Part shown: piece by piece, positions 17,244 through 26,540 of the stretch
Layout of the letters: every line of letters begins with the position of its first letter
Position numbering within the stretch: position 1 is the first letter of the stretch
Source of the DNA: CAVRQM01 sp963723455
Lineage (GTDB): Bacteria; Pseudomonadota; Alphaproteobacteria; Acetobacterales; Acetobacteraceae
Assembly (NCBI GenBank): GCA_963723455.1
Contig: CAVRQM010000003.1
Location: 186,001-250,000, forward strand
DNA length: 64,000 nt
Direction of reading: 5' to 3'
Translations under genes and position numbers: made by a program
Notes under the pieces: model-generated
Told to the model about the DNA's origin: nothing
Seen by the model: only the letters and a program-made list of their open reading frames with translations
The model's database searches: none

Positions 17244-18503
17244 ATGGGCCATCAGCGTTTCTCCGTCCTCTCCATCCTGCGCGAAGGATTGCGCGGCCAC
17301 ACCGGCTGGGGTCCGATGTGGCGCGAGCCGGAGCCGAAGCCGCAATACGACGTGGTGATCGTCGGCGGCGGCGGGCACGGGCTGGCGACCGCGCACTATC
17401 TGGCAAGCAGGCACGGCGTGACCAACGCGGCGGTGGTGGAGAAGGGCTGGATCGGCTCCGGCAATGTCGGGCGCAACACCACGATCATCCGCTCCAACTA
17501 CCTGCTGGCGGGCAACATCCCGTTTTACGAACACTCGCTGAAGCTGTGGGAAGGGCTGGAGCAGGACATCAACTATAACGCGATGGTCAGCCAGCGCGGG
17601 GTGCTGAACCTGTATCACTCCGACGCCCAGCGCGACGCCTACGCGCGGCGCGGCAATGCGATGCGGCTGCATGGGGTGGACGCGGAGTTGCTGGATCGCG
17701 AGCAGGTGCGCGCCATGCTGCCGCTCGCGGACTATGACAATGCCCGTTTTCCGATCATGGGCGGGCTGCTGCAACGGCGCGGCGGCACGGTGCGCCATGA
17801 TGCGGTGGCCTGGGGCTATGCGCGCGCGGCCGACCAGCGCGGCGTGGACATCCTGCAGAACACCGAGGTCACCGGCATCCGTGTCGAGGGCGGGCGTGCG
17901 CTGGGGGTCGAGACGACGCGCGGGTTCATCGGCGCGGGGCGCGTCGGGCTGGCCTGCGCCGGCAACTCCAGTCGGGTCGCGGCGATGGCCGGGCTGCGCC
18001 TGCCGATCGAAAGCCATGTGCTGCAAGCCTTCGTCTCCGAGGGCATCAAGCCGCTGATCGACTGCGTGGTGACCTTCGGCGCCGGGCATTTCTACATCAG
18101 TCAGTCCGACAAGGGCGGCCTGGTGTTCGGCGGCGATCTCGACGGCTACAATTCGTACGCACAGCGCGGCAATCTGCCGACCATCGAGGACGTCGCCGAG
18201 GAGGGCGTCTCGCTGTTCCCGGTGCTGGGCCGGCTGCGGGTGCTGCGGCACTGGGGCGGCATCATGGACATGTCGATGGACGGCAGCCCGATCATCGACC
18301 GCACCCCGATCGACGGCCTGTACCTGAACGCCGGCTGGTGCTATGGCGGGTTCAAGGCGACTCCGGCCTCGGGGTTCTGTTTCGCGCATCTGCTGGCGCG
18401 CGACGAGCCGCATCCGCTGGCGGCGGCGCTGCGGCTGGACCGGTTCGGGCGCGGCGCGGTGATCGACGAGGCCGGCACCGGCGCGCAGCCGAACCTGCAT
18501 TGA
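17244..18503 (+). CDS. soxB: Sarcosine oxidase beta subunit
   Basis: Beta subunit of the cytoplasmic heterotetrameric sarcosine oxidase, which demethylates sarcosine to glycine, giving H2O2 and 5,10-methylene-THF. The 419-residue product has the dinucleotide-binding site VVIVGGGGHGLATA (about residues 37-50), the WIGSGNVGRNTTIIRSNY block specific to SoxB, and RHDAV near residue 190, whose His is the known covalent FMN attachment point in the family. The ATG at 17244 gives the usual length (~415). First gene of a soxBDAG operon. Confidence 0.93.
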   Translation: MGHQRFSVLSILREGLRGHTGWGPMWREPEPKPQYDVVIVGGGGHGLATAHYLASRHGVTNAAVVEKGWIGSGNVGRNTTIIRSNYLLAGNIPFYEHSLKLWEGLEQDINYNAMVSQRGVLNLYHSDAQRDAYARRGNAMRLHGVDAELLDREQVRAMLPLADYDNARFPIMGGLLQRRGGTVRHDAVAWGYARAADQRGVDILQNTEVTGIRVEGGRALGVETTRGFIGAGRVGLACAGNSSRVAAMAGLRLPIESHVLQAFVSEGIKPLIDCVVTFGAGHFYISQSDKGGLVFGGDLDGYNSYAQRGNLPTIEDVAEEGVSLFPVLGRLRVLRHWGGIMDMSMDGSPIIDRTPIDGLYLNAGWCYGGFKATPASGFCFAHLLARDEPHPLAAALRLDRFGRGAVIDEAGTGAQPNLH

Positions 18504-18529
18504 CGACAGGCCGGCCGGAGACCTGATCC

Positions 18530-18805
18530 ATGCGTATCCCATGTCCCTATTGCGGCGAGCGCGGACGCGAGGAGTTCTCGTATCTGGGCGACGCCGCGCC
18601 GCGCCGCCCGGGCGATGGCGGGGCCGCCCCCACGCCGGAGTGGGAGGCGTATGTCTATCTGCGCGACAACGACCCGGAGCGGCACGCCGAACTGTGGTTC
18701 CATGCCGCCGGCTGCCAGGCGTGGCTGGTGGTGACGCGCAACGTGCGGACGCACGTGATTGCCGGCGTGCTGCCGGCGCGCGACGTGGCGGCCGTGGGCG
18801 CGTGA
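18530..18805 (+). CDS. soxD: Sarcosine oxidase delta subunit
   Basis: Small zinc-binding subunit of heterotetrameric sarcosine oxidase, 91 residues. The N-terminal CPYCG and the later HAELWFHAAGC provide the Cys/Cys/His/Cys zinc ligands. The stop shares bases with the soxA start (TGATG). Confidence 0.93.
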   Translation: MRIPCPYCGERGREEFSYLGDAAPRRPGDGGAAPTPEWEAYVYLRDNDPERHAELWFHAAGCQAWLVVTRNVRTHVIAGVLPARDVAAVGA

Positions 18806-21800
18806 TGGACAGTCTGACGTCGCCGCCGAGGCTTGCGGCCCGTTCGCAGCCGTTCCGCCTGGCCAGCGGCGGGCTGGTCGATCGCCGGGAGACTCGGCGC
18901 TTCGCCTTCGACGGACGCAGCCTGACCGGCCACCCCGGCGACACGCTGGCCGCGGCGCTGCTGGCCAACGGCGTGCGGCTGGTCGGGCGGTCGTTCAAGT
19001 ACCATCGCCCGCGCGGCATCCTGAGCGCCGGGCCGGAGGAGCCGAACGCGCTGGTCGAGTTGCGCACCGGCGCGCGGCGCGAGCCGAACACGCGGGCCAC
19101 CGTGGCCGAACTGTTCGACGGGCTGGAGGCACGCAGCCAAAACCGCTTTCCCTCGCTCGGCTTCGACCTGATGGCCGTGAACCAGTGGTTCGCGCCCTTC
19201 CTGGCCGCCGGGTTCTATTACAAGACGTTCATGTGGCCGGCCGCGTTCTGGGAGCCGGTGTATGAGGCGCTGATCCGCCGCGCCGCCGGCCTCGGCCGCG
19301 CCGCTGCCGGGGCGGACCCGGACCACTACGAAAAGGCAACCTCGTTCTGCGATGTGCTGGTGGTCGGCGGCGGCCCGGCCGGGCTGATGGCCGCCCTGGT
19401 CGCGGCGCGCGCGGGCGCCCGCGTCATCCTGGCCGACGAGGATTTCCGCGCCGGCGGCCGGACCCTGGCCGAACGTCGCCAGATCGACGGCCAGCCCGCG
19501 CATCTCTGGGCGGCCGGCGTGCTGGCGGAACTCGAGACATTGCCGGAGGCGCGCATCCTGACCCGCACCTCGGTCTTCGGCGCCTATGACGGGGGCACGT
19601 ATGGCGCGGTCGAGCGGGTGGCCGACCACCTCGCCACGCCGCCTGCGCATCTGCCGCGCCAACGCCTGTGGCGGATCGTGGCGCGGCGCTGCGTGCTGGC
19701 GGCCGGCGCGATCGAGCGGCCGCTGGTGTTCGCCGGCAACGACCGGCCGGGGGTGATGCTGGCCGGCGCGGTGCGCGCCTATGTCAACCGGTTTGCCGTG
19801 GCGCCCGGCCGCCGCGCCGTGCTGTTCGCCAACAATGACGACGCGGCGGCGACCGCGCGCGACCTCGCCGCTGCTGGACTCGCAGTCGCGGCCATCGTCG
19901 ATCCCCGGCCTGCGGCGTCGGATGCGACGCGCGTGGCCGCCGAACGCTCGGGCGCGCGCCTGCTGTCCGGCGCGGTGGTCGCGGCGCGCGGCGGGCGGGC
20001 GTTGCGCGGCGTGGACGTGCGCACCGCCGATGGCAGTACAGCGCGCATCGACTGTGACCTGCTGGCCGTGTCCGGCGGCTGGAACCCGTCGGTGCATCTG
20101 ACCACGCATCTGGGCGGCAAGCCGGTCTGGCGCGACGACGTCGCCGCCTTCGTCCCCGGCGCGCACATGCCGCCCGGCATGGCGGTCGCGGGCAGCGCCA
20201 GCGGCGCGTTCACCCTGTCCGACGCGCTGAGCGCCGGTCTGCGCGAGGGCGCGTTCGCTGCCGAGGCCTGCGGCTTCCGGCCCGTCCTGCCGAACGGCCC
20301 GGCGGTCGAGCCGGAGAGTGTCGCGATCACGCCGCTGTGGCGGGTCAAGGGCGGCCGTGGCAAGGCGTTCCTCGACCAGCAGAACGATGTGACCGACGCG
20401 GACGTGGCGCTGGCCGGGCGCGAGGGGTTCCGCTCGGTCGAGCACCTGAAGCGCTACACCACGCTCGGCATGGCGACCGACCAGGGTAAGACCGCCAACG
20501 TCAATGGCTTGGCGCTGATGGCCGAGCTGACCGGCAACACCATTCCGGGCGCTGGCACCACGACCTCGCGCCCGCCCTACACGCCGATCGCGCTGGGCGT
20601 GCTGGCCGGCCATCATCGCGGCCGCGCCTTCCGGCCGACACGCCTGACGCCGATGCATGCCTGGGCGGCCGAGCAGGGCGCCGTGTTTACCGAGGCCGGG
20701 CCGTGGCTGCGCGCCAGCCATTTCCCGAGACCGGGCGAGGACTGGCTGGCAGCGGCCAGCCGCGAGGCGCTGGCGGTGCGTCAGGGCGTCGGACTGTGTG
20801 ACGTGACGACGCTGGGCAAGATCGACGTGCAGGGTGACGACGCCGCAACGTTCCTGGAGCATGTCTATGCGAACAGCTGGACCAACCTCGCGGTCGGCCG
20901 GGTGCGCTACGGGCTGATGCTGCGCGAGGACGGGTTTGTCATGGACGACGGCACCTGCGCCCGGCTGGCGCATGACCGTTTCGTGATGACCACGACGACG
21001 GCCAACGCGGTCGCCGTGTTCCGGCATCTGGAACTGTGCCGGCAATGGCTGTTCCCCGGGCTGGACGTGCAGGTGGCGTCGGCCACCGAGCAATGGGCGC
21101 AGCTCGCCATTGCCGGCCCGCGCGCGCGCGACGTGCTGGCGGGCGTGATCGATGAGCCGTTCGACATCGCCAACGCGGCGTTTCCTTATATGGCGGCGGC
21201 CGAGCTCACGGTGTGCGGCGGCGTCAAGGCGCGGCTGTTCCGCATCTCGTTCTCGGGCGAGTTGGCCTATGAGCTGGCAGTCCCGGCGCGCTTCGGCGAC
21301 GCGTTGGCCAGGCGGCTGATGCAGGCGGGCGCCGCACACGCGATCACTCCCTATGGGCTGGAGGCGCTCGGCGTGCTGCGCATCGAGAAGGGGCACCCGG
21401 CCGGTGGCGAGCTGAACGGGCAGACCACGGCGCACGACCTGCGGCTGGACAAGCTGCTGTCCCGCCGCAAGGATTTCGTTGGCCGGGCGATGGCCGCGCG
21501 GCCAATGCTGACCGATCCCGCTCGCGAAACCCTGGTCGGGCTGCGGCCGGTGGACCGCGCCGCGCGGCTGGCCGCCGGGGCGCATCTGCTGCCGCAGGGC
21601 GTCGAGGCGACAGCGGCGCACGATCAGGGGCATGTCACCTCGGTCGCGTTCTCGCCGTCGCTCGGCCATTGGATCGGGCTGGGGCTGCTGACGAACGGGC
21701 CGCAGCGGCTTGGCGAGGTGGTGCGCGCCTGCGATCCGGTGCGCGACGGCGAGGCGCTGGTGGAGGTGGTCGAGCCGGTGTTCATCGACCCAGCTGGGGA

Positions 21801-21816
21801 GCGGCTGCGTGGCTGA
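18805..21816 (+). CDS. soxA: Sarcosine oxidase alpha subunit
   Basis: Alpha subunit, 1003 residues. It has an N-terminal 2Fe-2S-ferredoxin-like domain without cluster cysteines (about 10-100), an NAD/FAD-binding disulfide-reductase-like domain with VVGGGPAGLMAALVAARAGA (about 188-207), and a C-terminal glycine-cleavage T-protein/aminomethyltransferase domain (about 610-1000) that binds folate and channels the methyl group. Length and domain order match known SoxA. soxG starts eight bases before its stop codon. Confidence 0.94.
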   Translation: MDSLTSPPRLAARSQPFRLASGGLVDRRETRRFAFDGRSLTGHPGDTLAAALLANGVRLVGRSFKYHRPRGILSAGPEEPNALVELRTGARREPNTRATVAELFDGLEARSQNRFPSLGFDLMAVNQWFAPFLAAGFYYKTFMWPAAFWEPVYEALIRRAAGLGRAAAGADPDHYEKATSFCDVLVVGGGPAGLMAALVAARAGARVILADEDFRAGGRTLAERRQIDGQPAHLWAAGVLAELETLPEARILTRTSVFGAYDGGTYGAVERVADHLATPPAHLPRQRLWRIVARRCVLAAGAIERPLVFAGNDRPGVMLAGAVRAYVNRFAVAPGRRAVLFANNDDAAATARDLAAAGLAVAAIVDPRPAASDATRVAAERSGARLLSGAVVAARGGRALRGVDVRTADGSTARIDCDLLAVSGGWNPSVHLTTHLGGKPVWRDDVAAFVPGAHMPPGMAVAGSASGAFTLSDALSAGLREGAFAAEACGFRPVLPNGPAVEPESVAITPLWRVKGGRGKAFLDQQNDVTDADVALAGREGFRSVEHLKRYTTLGMATDQGKTANVNGLALMAELTGNTIPGAGTTTSRPPYTPIALGVLAGHHRGRAFRPTRLTPMHAWAAEQGAVFTEAGPWLRASHFPRPGEDWLAAASREALAVRQGVGLCDVTTLGKIDVQGDDAATFLEHVYANSWTNLAVGRVRYGLMLREDGFVMDDGTCARLAHDRFVMTTTTANAVAVFRHLELCRQWLFPGLDVQVASATEQWAQLAIAGPRARDVLAGVIDEPFDIANAAFPYMAAAELTVCGGVKARLFRISFSGELAYELAVPARFGDALARRLMQAGAAHAITPYGLEALGVLRIEKGHPAGGELNGQTTAHDLRLDKLLSRRKDFVGRAMAARPMLTDPARETLVGLRPVDRAARLAAGAHLLPQGVEATAAHDQGHVTSVAFSPSLGHWIGLGLLTNGPQRLGEVVRACDPVRDGEALVEVVEPVFIDPAGERLRG

Positions 21817-22408
21817 ACCGCTGCAGGAACGCCCGCTGCTGGCCGACGCGCTGCCGCCGGGGCGCGGCGGCGAGCTGTCCGGGCCGCCCGGACTCGTCGT
21901 GCGCGAGCAGCCGCCGCAGCCATGCGTCCAACTGGCGGCGCGCGCCGGCAGCGTGGCGGCCCTGGCGGAGACGATGCGCCCGCTTGGCCTGACCCTGCCG
22001 GGGCCGGGCGGATGGAGCGCCGGCGGCGGCTGGCGAGCGATCTGGGTCGGGCCGGAGCGGTGGCTGGTGTTCGGGCCGGCGTCTGACCGGGACGACATCG
22101 AGCGCAGCCTGCGCGACCGGCTGGGGCCACTGGCGTCGGTCTCGGACCAGTCGGACGCCCGCGTGGTCCTGCGCCTGAGCGGGCCGCGGGTGCGCGAGGC
22201 CCTGAGCAAAGGCATCGGGATCGACCTGCACCCGCGCGCATTTTCCGCCGGGCGCGCGGCGGCGACGCTGGCGGCACAGATCGGCGTGGTGATCTGGCAG
22301 CTCGACGATGCGCCGACCTATGAGCTGGCGGTGGCGCGCAGCTATGCCGGCAGCCTGGCCGAGTGGCTGGTCGGCGCCGCCGCGGAATACGGGTTGCAAG
22401 TGCAGTGA
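21809..22408 (+). CDS. soxG: Sarcosine oxidase gamma subunit
   Basis: Gamma subunit, 199 residues, contacting the alpha and beta subunits. Recognised from its position and from WVGPERWLVFGP, the DQSDARVVLRLSGP block and KGIGIDLHPRAF, all typical of SoxG. GTG start overlapping soxA. No glyA, folD or purU homologue is attached, unlike many sox operons, so the one-carbon handling genes must lie elsewhere. Confidence 0.9.
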   Translation: MAEPLQERPLLADALPPGRGGELSGPPGLVVREQPPQPCVQLAARAGSVAALAETMRPLGLTLPGPGGWSAGGGWRAIWVGPERWLVFGPASDRDDIERSLRDRLGPLASVSDQSDARVVLRLSGPRVREALSKGIGIDLHPRAFSAGRAAATLAAQIGVVIWQLDDAPTYELAVARSYAGSLAEWLVGAAAEYGLQVQ

Positions 22409-22480
22409 ACCGCCGCGAGGCGGAGATTGGCGCGACCTGCCGTCGGCGGATATAGCCCTCGCGCCAAGCTGGACCAGAGG

Positions 22481-22507
22481 TTGCAACGCGCCAAGGCGCC
22501 ATTGCAA
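22481..22507. promoter_or_regulatory. Palindrome flanked by TTGCAA boxes between soxG and the DedA gene
   Basis: TTGCAA, then GCGCC-AA-GGCGC, then TTGCAA: an imperfect 27-base palindrome in the 188-base gap after soxG. It could be the stem of a terminator for the sox operon or an operator for the next gene. No T-run follows, so an operator or processing hairpin is as likely. Confidence 0.4.
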
Positions 22508-22596
22508 AGCCGCCACATGAGCGTCAGGTGAAGGCGCGGCCTCGGGTCTCCCCGGCGTCGGTTGCGGATGCCGCGTCTGCGGAGTGGGATGGCCTG

Positions 22597-23284
22597 ATGC
22601 ATTCTTGGATTGCGGCGATCAGCGGCTTGGTGGCCCATCACCCGGCGACCGCATTGCTGGTGGCCTTCGCATCGGCCGTGCTCGAGGCGGTGGTCATCGT
22701 CGGCGCCCTGGTTCCGGGTACGGCGGTGATGATGGCCGTCGCCGGCGTCGCCGCGGCTGCGGGACTGCCGAAGCTGCCTTACATCCTGGCCGCCGCTGTG
22801 GGGGCGGTCGTCGGAGACACCTTCTCGGTACTGGGTTGGCCGGCGCTTCGGCGGCCACCTGCGCGAGGTCTGGCCGCTGTCGCGCTATCCCGGGATGCTG
22901 GCCCGCGCGGAGGTGTTCTTTCGCCGCTTCGGCGCGCCCAGCGTCGCCATCGCGCGGTTTATCCCCGGGCTGCGAGCGGCGGTGCCGCTGGTGGCCGGGA
23001 TGGCCGGGATGCGGCTGACGCCGTTCCTGGTGGCCGACATCCTGGCCTCGGCGGTCTGGGCGCCGGTGCATATCCTGCCGGCGCAGTTCGCGGGGCTGGC
23101 CGCCGACCGCATCCGCGCCGGCGACTGGCGCGCGGCGGCGGCGATAGGCGCGGTGCTCGTGGTCCTCGCGGCGTTCGGCTATGCGCTGCACCGGCTGATC
23201 CGCCGCCAGACCCTTGCCGGTTGCCCGAAGCCGACCGTTCAGTCGCCTGATTCACGCTCTCGTCGCGACGCGGCGGCCGGATAG
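22597..23284 (+). CDS. DedA/SNARE-associated family membrane protein (one frameshift)
   Basis: Membrane protein of about 228 residues after correction, DedA (VTT-domain) family, probably a lipid scramblase/flippase-type protein needed for envelope homeostasis. Diagnostic parts are the early GALVPGTAVMMAVAGVAAAAG segment and, after the break, the FxRxFxxPSVxxxRFIPGLRxxVPxxAGMAxM block. Near 22827 one extra G in TTCTCGGTACTGG shifts the frame; removing it gives DTFSYWVGRRFGGHLRE. Length is 3n+1. The ATG at 22597 is preferred to GTG 22528. Its 3' end overlaps the convergent pheA by 46 bases. Confidence 0.78.
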
Positions 23285-24090
23285 ACCCCCAGCACGCGGG
23301 TCTCGCGCGAGAAGAACGACAGCTCCTCCAGCGCGCGGCGCAGCGCCGGCTGTTCCGGGTGACCATCGACGTCGCACAGGAACTGGGTGGCGGTGAACTG
23401 GCCGCCGACCATGTAGCTTTCCAGCTTGGTCATGTTCACGCCGTTGGTGGCGAACCCGCCCAGCGCCTTGTACAGCGCCGCCGGCACGTTGCGCACCCGG
23501 AACACGAAACTGGTCATCAGCCCCGGCGCATCGGCCGGCGGCACGGTCTGCGCGCGGGCGCAGACGTAGAATCGGGTGGTGTTGTGCGCGGCGTCCTCGA
23601 CGTTGCGCCGCAGCACCGAAAGGCCGAACAGCTCGCCGGCCAGCGAGGAGGCGATGGCGCAATCCTCAAAGCCGCCGCGCGCCGCGACCAGTTCGGCGGA
23701 GCCGGCGGTATCGGCTTCGACCACCGCCTCAAGACCCAGCTCGCGCAGCACGCCGCGCACCTGCCCCAGCGCGACGGCGTGGCTGTGCGCGCGGCGCAGC
23801 GTGGCGAGCGTGGCGCCGGGCGGGGCCAGCACGCAATGCTCGACGCGCTGGAAATGCTCGCCGACGATGAACAGGCCGCTCTCGGGCAACAGCGCGTGGA
23901 TGTCCGGCACTCGGCCGGCCAGGCTGTTCTCGCACGGCAGCATCGCCAGGCCAGCGGCGCCGTCGCGTACCGCGTCCATCGCTGCCTCGAATGTCGGGCA
24001 GGGCAGGGTCCGCCAGTCCGGGTAGGCGTGGCGGCAGGCGAGGTCGGAGTAGGCGCCCGGGCGGCCCTGGAAGGCGATGATGCTGGTCAT
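23239..24090 (-). CDS. pheA: Prephenate dehydratase
   Basis: Converts prephenate to phenylpyruvate in phenylalanine synthesis. The 283-residue protein has the catalytic domain (about 1-180; FQGRPGAYSD opening, PCENSLAGRV, and NTTRFYV containing the catalytic Thr) and a C-terminal ACT domain (about 195-275; SFVFRVRNVPAALYKAL and KLESYMVGG, the phenylalanine-binding motifs), so feedback inhibition by Phe is expected. No chorismate mutase domain. The start overlaps the kdsB stop by four bases. Confidence 0.94.
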   Translation of the reverse strand: MTSIIAFQGRPGAYSDLACRHAYPDWRTLPCPTFEAAMDAVRDGAAGLAMLPCENSLAGRVPDIHALLPESGLFIVGEHFQRVEHCVLAPPGATLATLRRAHSHAVALGQVRGVLRELGLEAVVEADTAGSAELVAARGGFEDCAIASSLAGELFGLSVLRRNVEDAAHNTTRFYVCARAQTVPPADAPGLMTSFVFRVRNVPAALYKALGGFATNGVNMTKLESYMVGGQFTATQFLCDVDGHPEQPALRRALEELSFFSRETRVLGVYPAAASRRERESGD

Positions 24091-24827
24091 GTCGGCGCAG
24101 GTGCCAGCAGCCGGCGGGCGCGCGCAAGATCCGGCGGCGTATCCACCCCGAACGGGGCGGCCTCGATGGCCGCGCAGCCGATCGCCATGCCGGCCTCCAG
24201 CGCCCGCAACTGCTCCAGCCCCTCGCGCCGCTCCAGCGCCGATGGCGGCAGCGCCACGAACCGCGCCAGCGCCGCGCGGCGCCAGGCATAGACGCCGATG
24301 TGGTGCCAGCGCGGGCCATCGCCCCAGGGGATCCGCTCGCGCGAGAAGTACAGGGCCCGGGCGGTGGCACGGCCATCGGCGAAGGCGCAGGCGGCCTTGA
24401 CCACGGATGGCCGCGCAGCCTCCTCCTCGTCGCGGATCGGGGTGACCAATGTCCCGATGTTCACCTCCGACTCTGCCAGTGGCGTCAGCGCGCGGGCCAG
24501 GTCGGCGGGCAGCAGGGTCGGGAAATCGCCTTGCAGGTTCACCACCACGTCATGCACGCCGTCCGGGTCGAGCCTTGCCAGCGCCGCGTGGACGCGATCC
24601 GAGCCGGACGGCAGGGCGGGATCGGTGAGCACGGCCCGGCCGCCCGCCGCACGCACCGCCTGGACGATCTCCGGCTCGGCGGCGGCCACCGCGACCGGGC
24701 CGATCGCCGCCGCCAGCGCCCGCAGCATGACGTGTACGACCATCGGCCGGCCGTGGATGTCGGCCAGCGGCTTGCCGGGCAGGCGGAGGGAGGCCATGCG
24801 CGCCGGAATGATGACGATCGGATTCAG
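24087..24827 (-). CDS. kdsB: 3-deoxy-manno-octulosonate cytidylyltransferase (probable CTG start)
   Basis: Activates Kdo with CTP for lipopolysaccharide synthesis. LPGKPL, NLQGDFP (metal/CTP site), RERIPW and HIGVYAWRR are typical KdsB motifs. The first in-frame ATG (24797) would begin at MASLRLPGKP and lack the conserved first beta strand. Upstream in the same frame lies NPIVIIPAR preceded by CTG (24827) where other KdsB proteins have their initiator Met, and AGGGGGAG sits seven bases before that CTG. I therefore extend the gene to a CTG start, giving 246 residues, the normal length. Confidence 0.85.
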   Translation of the reverse strand: MNPIVIIPARMASLRLPGKPLADIHGRPMVVHVMLRALAAAIGPVAVAAAEPEIVQAVRAAGGRAVLTDPALPSGSDRVHAALARLDPDGVHDVVVNLQGDFPTLLPADLARALTPLAESEVNIGTLVTPIRDEEEAARPSVVKAACAFADGRATARALYFSRERIPWGDGPRWHHIGVYAWRRAALARFVALPPSALERREGLEQLRALEAGMAIGCAAIEAAPFGVDTPPDLARARRLLAPAPT

Positions 24828-25008
24828 GCCGGCGACTCCCCCTGGGCTGCCTGGCGTTCGGACGCCAGACGCACGGATTGCTTGGCGATAAACCGTTGCC
24901 TATGGTGCGCCGCAGCTTAGGTGACGGCGGCGGGCGGGTGCAAACGGCGTCCGCGCGGGACGCCTGTACGTTGGATGCGCGGCGCGCTTGCACGAGGGAC
25001 CGGATTGC

Positions 25009-25725
25009 ATGGACAGCCTGGAGGTCAACAAGATCTGCGCCGCAGTGCTGGTGGCCGGCATCGGCTTCATGGGAGCGACGCTGATCGCCGACGGGCTGGT
25101 GGCGCCGAAGGAACTGGCCAAGACCGCAATCGCGATCGAGGGCGTGCAGACCACCACCGCACCGGCCGCCGCCGCCGTCGAAGCGCCGCCGCCGCCGATC
25201 GCGCCGTTCCTGGCCGCCGCCGATCCTGCGGCCGGACAGGCCGACACGCAGAAGCTCTGCGTCGCGTGCCACAATTTCAACGAGGGCGGGGCGGCCAAGA
25301 TCGGGCCGGATCTGTACGGCGTGGTCGGCCGTCCGGTCGGCAGCTTCCCAGGCTTCGACTACTCCAGCGCGATCAAGGCGCATCATGGTCCCTGGACCTA
25401 TGACGAGCTGAACGCCTGGCTGCGCAAGCCGTCCGAATACGCGCCCGGCACCAAGATGGGCTTCGCCGGCATCAATAGCGAGAAGGAGCGCGCGGACGTC
25501 ATCGACTACCTGCACACGCTGTCGCACACCCCCGAGCCGCTGCCCGCAGCCAGCGCCGCGCCGGCGATCGGGGCGCAGACCGGCAACTCAAACGCCGGCA
25601 ACGGCGGCGCGGCGGCGGCGCCCGGACAGGCGACTCCGGCGACTAGCGGGGCGACGCCCACAACCGGGTTGCCGCCCCGCGCCGGCGCGCCCGCCTCGCC
25701 GACACCCGCCGCCTCGACGAAGTAG
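25009..25725 (+). CDS. Membrane-anchored c-type cytochrome (CycM-like)
   Basis: A 238-residue monohaem cytochrome. An N-terminal anchor helix (about residues 9-28, opening MDSLEVNKI) is followed by an Ala/Pro-rich linker (40-70), a class I cytochrome c domain with CVACH (about Cys84) and a Met ligand in GTKMGFAG, and an Ala/Pro/Gly-rich tail of ~65 residues. The architecture matches CycM-type cytochrome c552, which passes electrons from the bc1 complex to terminal oxidases in related bacteria. A GAGGGA ribosome site precedes the ATG. hisN follows after five bases. Confidence 0.85.
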   Translation: MDSLEVNKICAAVLVAGIGFMGATLIADGLVAPKELAKTAIAIEGVQTTTAPAAAAVEAPPPPIAPFLAAADPAAGQADTQKLCVACHNFNEGGAAKIGPDLYGVVGRPVGSFPGFDYSSAIKAHHGPWTYDELNAWLRKPSEYAPGTKMGFAGINSEKERADVIDYLHTLSHTPEPLPAASAAPAIGAQTGNSNAGNGGAAAAPGQATPATSGATPTTGLPPRAGAPASPTPAASTK

Positions 25726-25730
25726 GACGC

Positions 25731-26540
25731 ATGACCGCGCAGCTCGACGCCGCCCTGATCGCCGCGGCCGAGGCGGCGGCCGACGTGGCGGGCGCCGTAA
25801 TTCGGCCGTTCTTCCGGCTGCCGGGCCTGGCTGCCGACCTGAAGGGCGACGCCAGCCCGGTCACCATCGCCGACCGCAGCGCCGAGCAGGCCATGCGCGC
25901 GGTGCTGCGCGAGCGGTTTCCCGAGCACGGCATCCTGGGCGAGGAGTTCGGGCTGGAGCGCCCGGACGCGCGCTGGCGCTGGGTGCTGGATCCGATCGAC
26001 GGCACCCGCGCCTTCATCACCGGCCGGCCGCAGTTCGGCACGCTGATCGCGCTGCTGCATGACGGCATCCCGCTGCTGGGCATCATCGACCAGCCGATGC
26101 TGGGCGAACGCTGGATCGGCGCGGCGGGGCGACCGACGCGCTTCACCGGCCCGTTGCATGGCGCGGCCGGCTGCCGCCCGTGCGCATCGCTGTCGGCGGC
26201 CGAGATGTCCTGCACCAGTCCCGAAATGTTTTCCGAGGGCGAGACGACGGCGTGGCGGCGGCTGCGCGGCGCGGTGCGGCGGGTGGGATTTGGCGGCGAC
26301 TGCTATGCGTATGGGCTGCTGGCGCTCGGCCAGATCGACATCATCGCCGAGCCGGACCTGAAGATCTGGGACTGGGCTGCGCTGGTGCCGGTGATCGAGG
26401 GCGCCGGCGGATCGTTCACCGATTGGCAGGGCGAGCCGATGCGCGCCCCGCCGGATGGCGACGCGGTGACGAACCAATGCGTCCTGGTGCTGGGCGATCC
26501 CGGTCTGCGGGACGACGCGGTGCGGCTGCTGGCTGGATGA
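25731..26540 (+). CDS. hisN: Histidinol-phosphatase, inositol-monophosphatase type
   Basis: Mg-dependent phosphatase, 269 residues, of the IMPase fold. Metal-site motifs are GEEFG (about 65-70), DPIDGTRAFITG (about 87-98) and the C-terminal IWDWAAL. The RAFITGRPQFGTLIAL run is characteristic of the HisN subgroup that dephosphorylates histidinol phosphate; inositol monophosphatase activity is the alternative. Overlaps the next gene by ATGA. Confidence 0.85.
   Translation: MTAQLDAALIAAAEAAADVAGAVIRPFFRLPGLAADLKGDASPVTIADRSAEQAMRAVLRERFPEHGILGEEFGLERPDARWRWVLDPIDGTRAFITGRPQFGTLIALLHDGIPLLGIIDQPMLGERWIGAAGRPTRFTGPLHGAAGCRPCASLSAAEMSCTSPEMFSEGETTAWRRLRGAVRRVGFGGDCYAYGLLALGQIDIIAEPDLKIWDWAALVPVIEGAGGSFTDWQGEPMRAPPDGDAVTNQCVLVLGDPGLRDDAVRLLAG

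Noticed and set aside
18655..22215. A very long open frame on the minus strand opposite soxA/soxG (over 1100 codons)
   Set aside because: It is the mirror of a high-GC gene; it has no start signal or recognisable motif and its composition (Arg/Gly/His-rich) is typical of antisense frames. The soxDAG genes explain the region fully.
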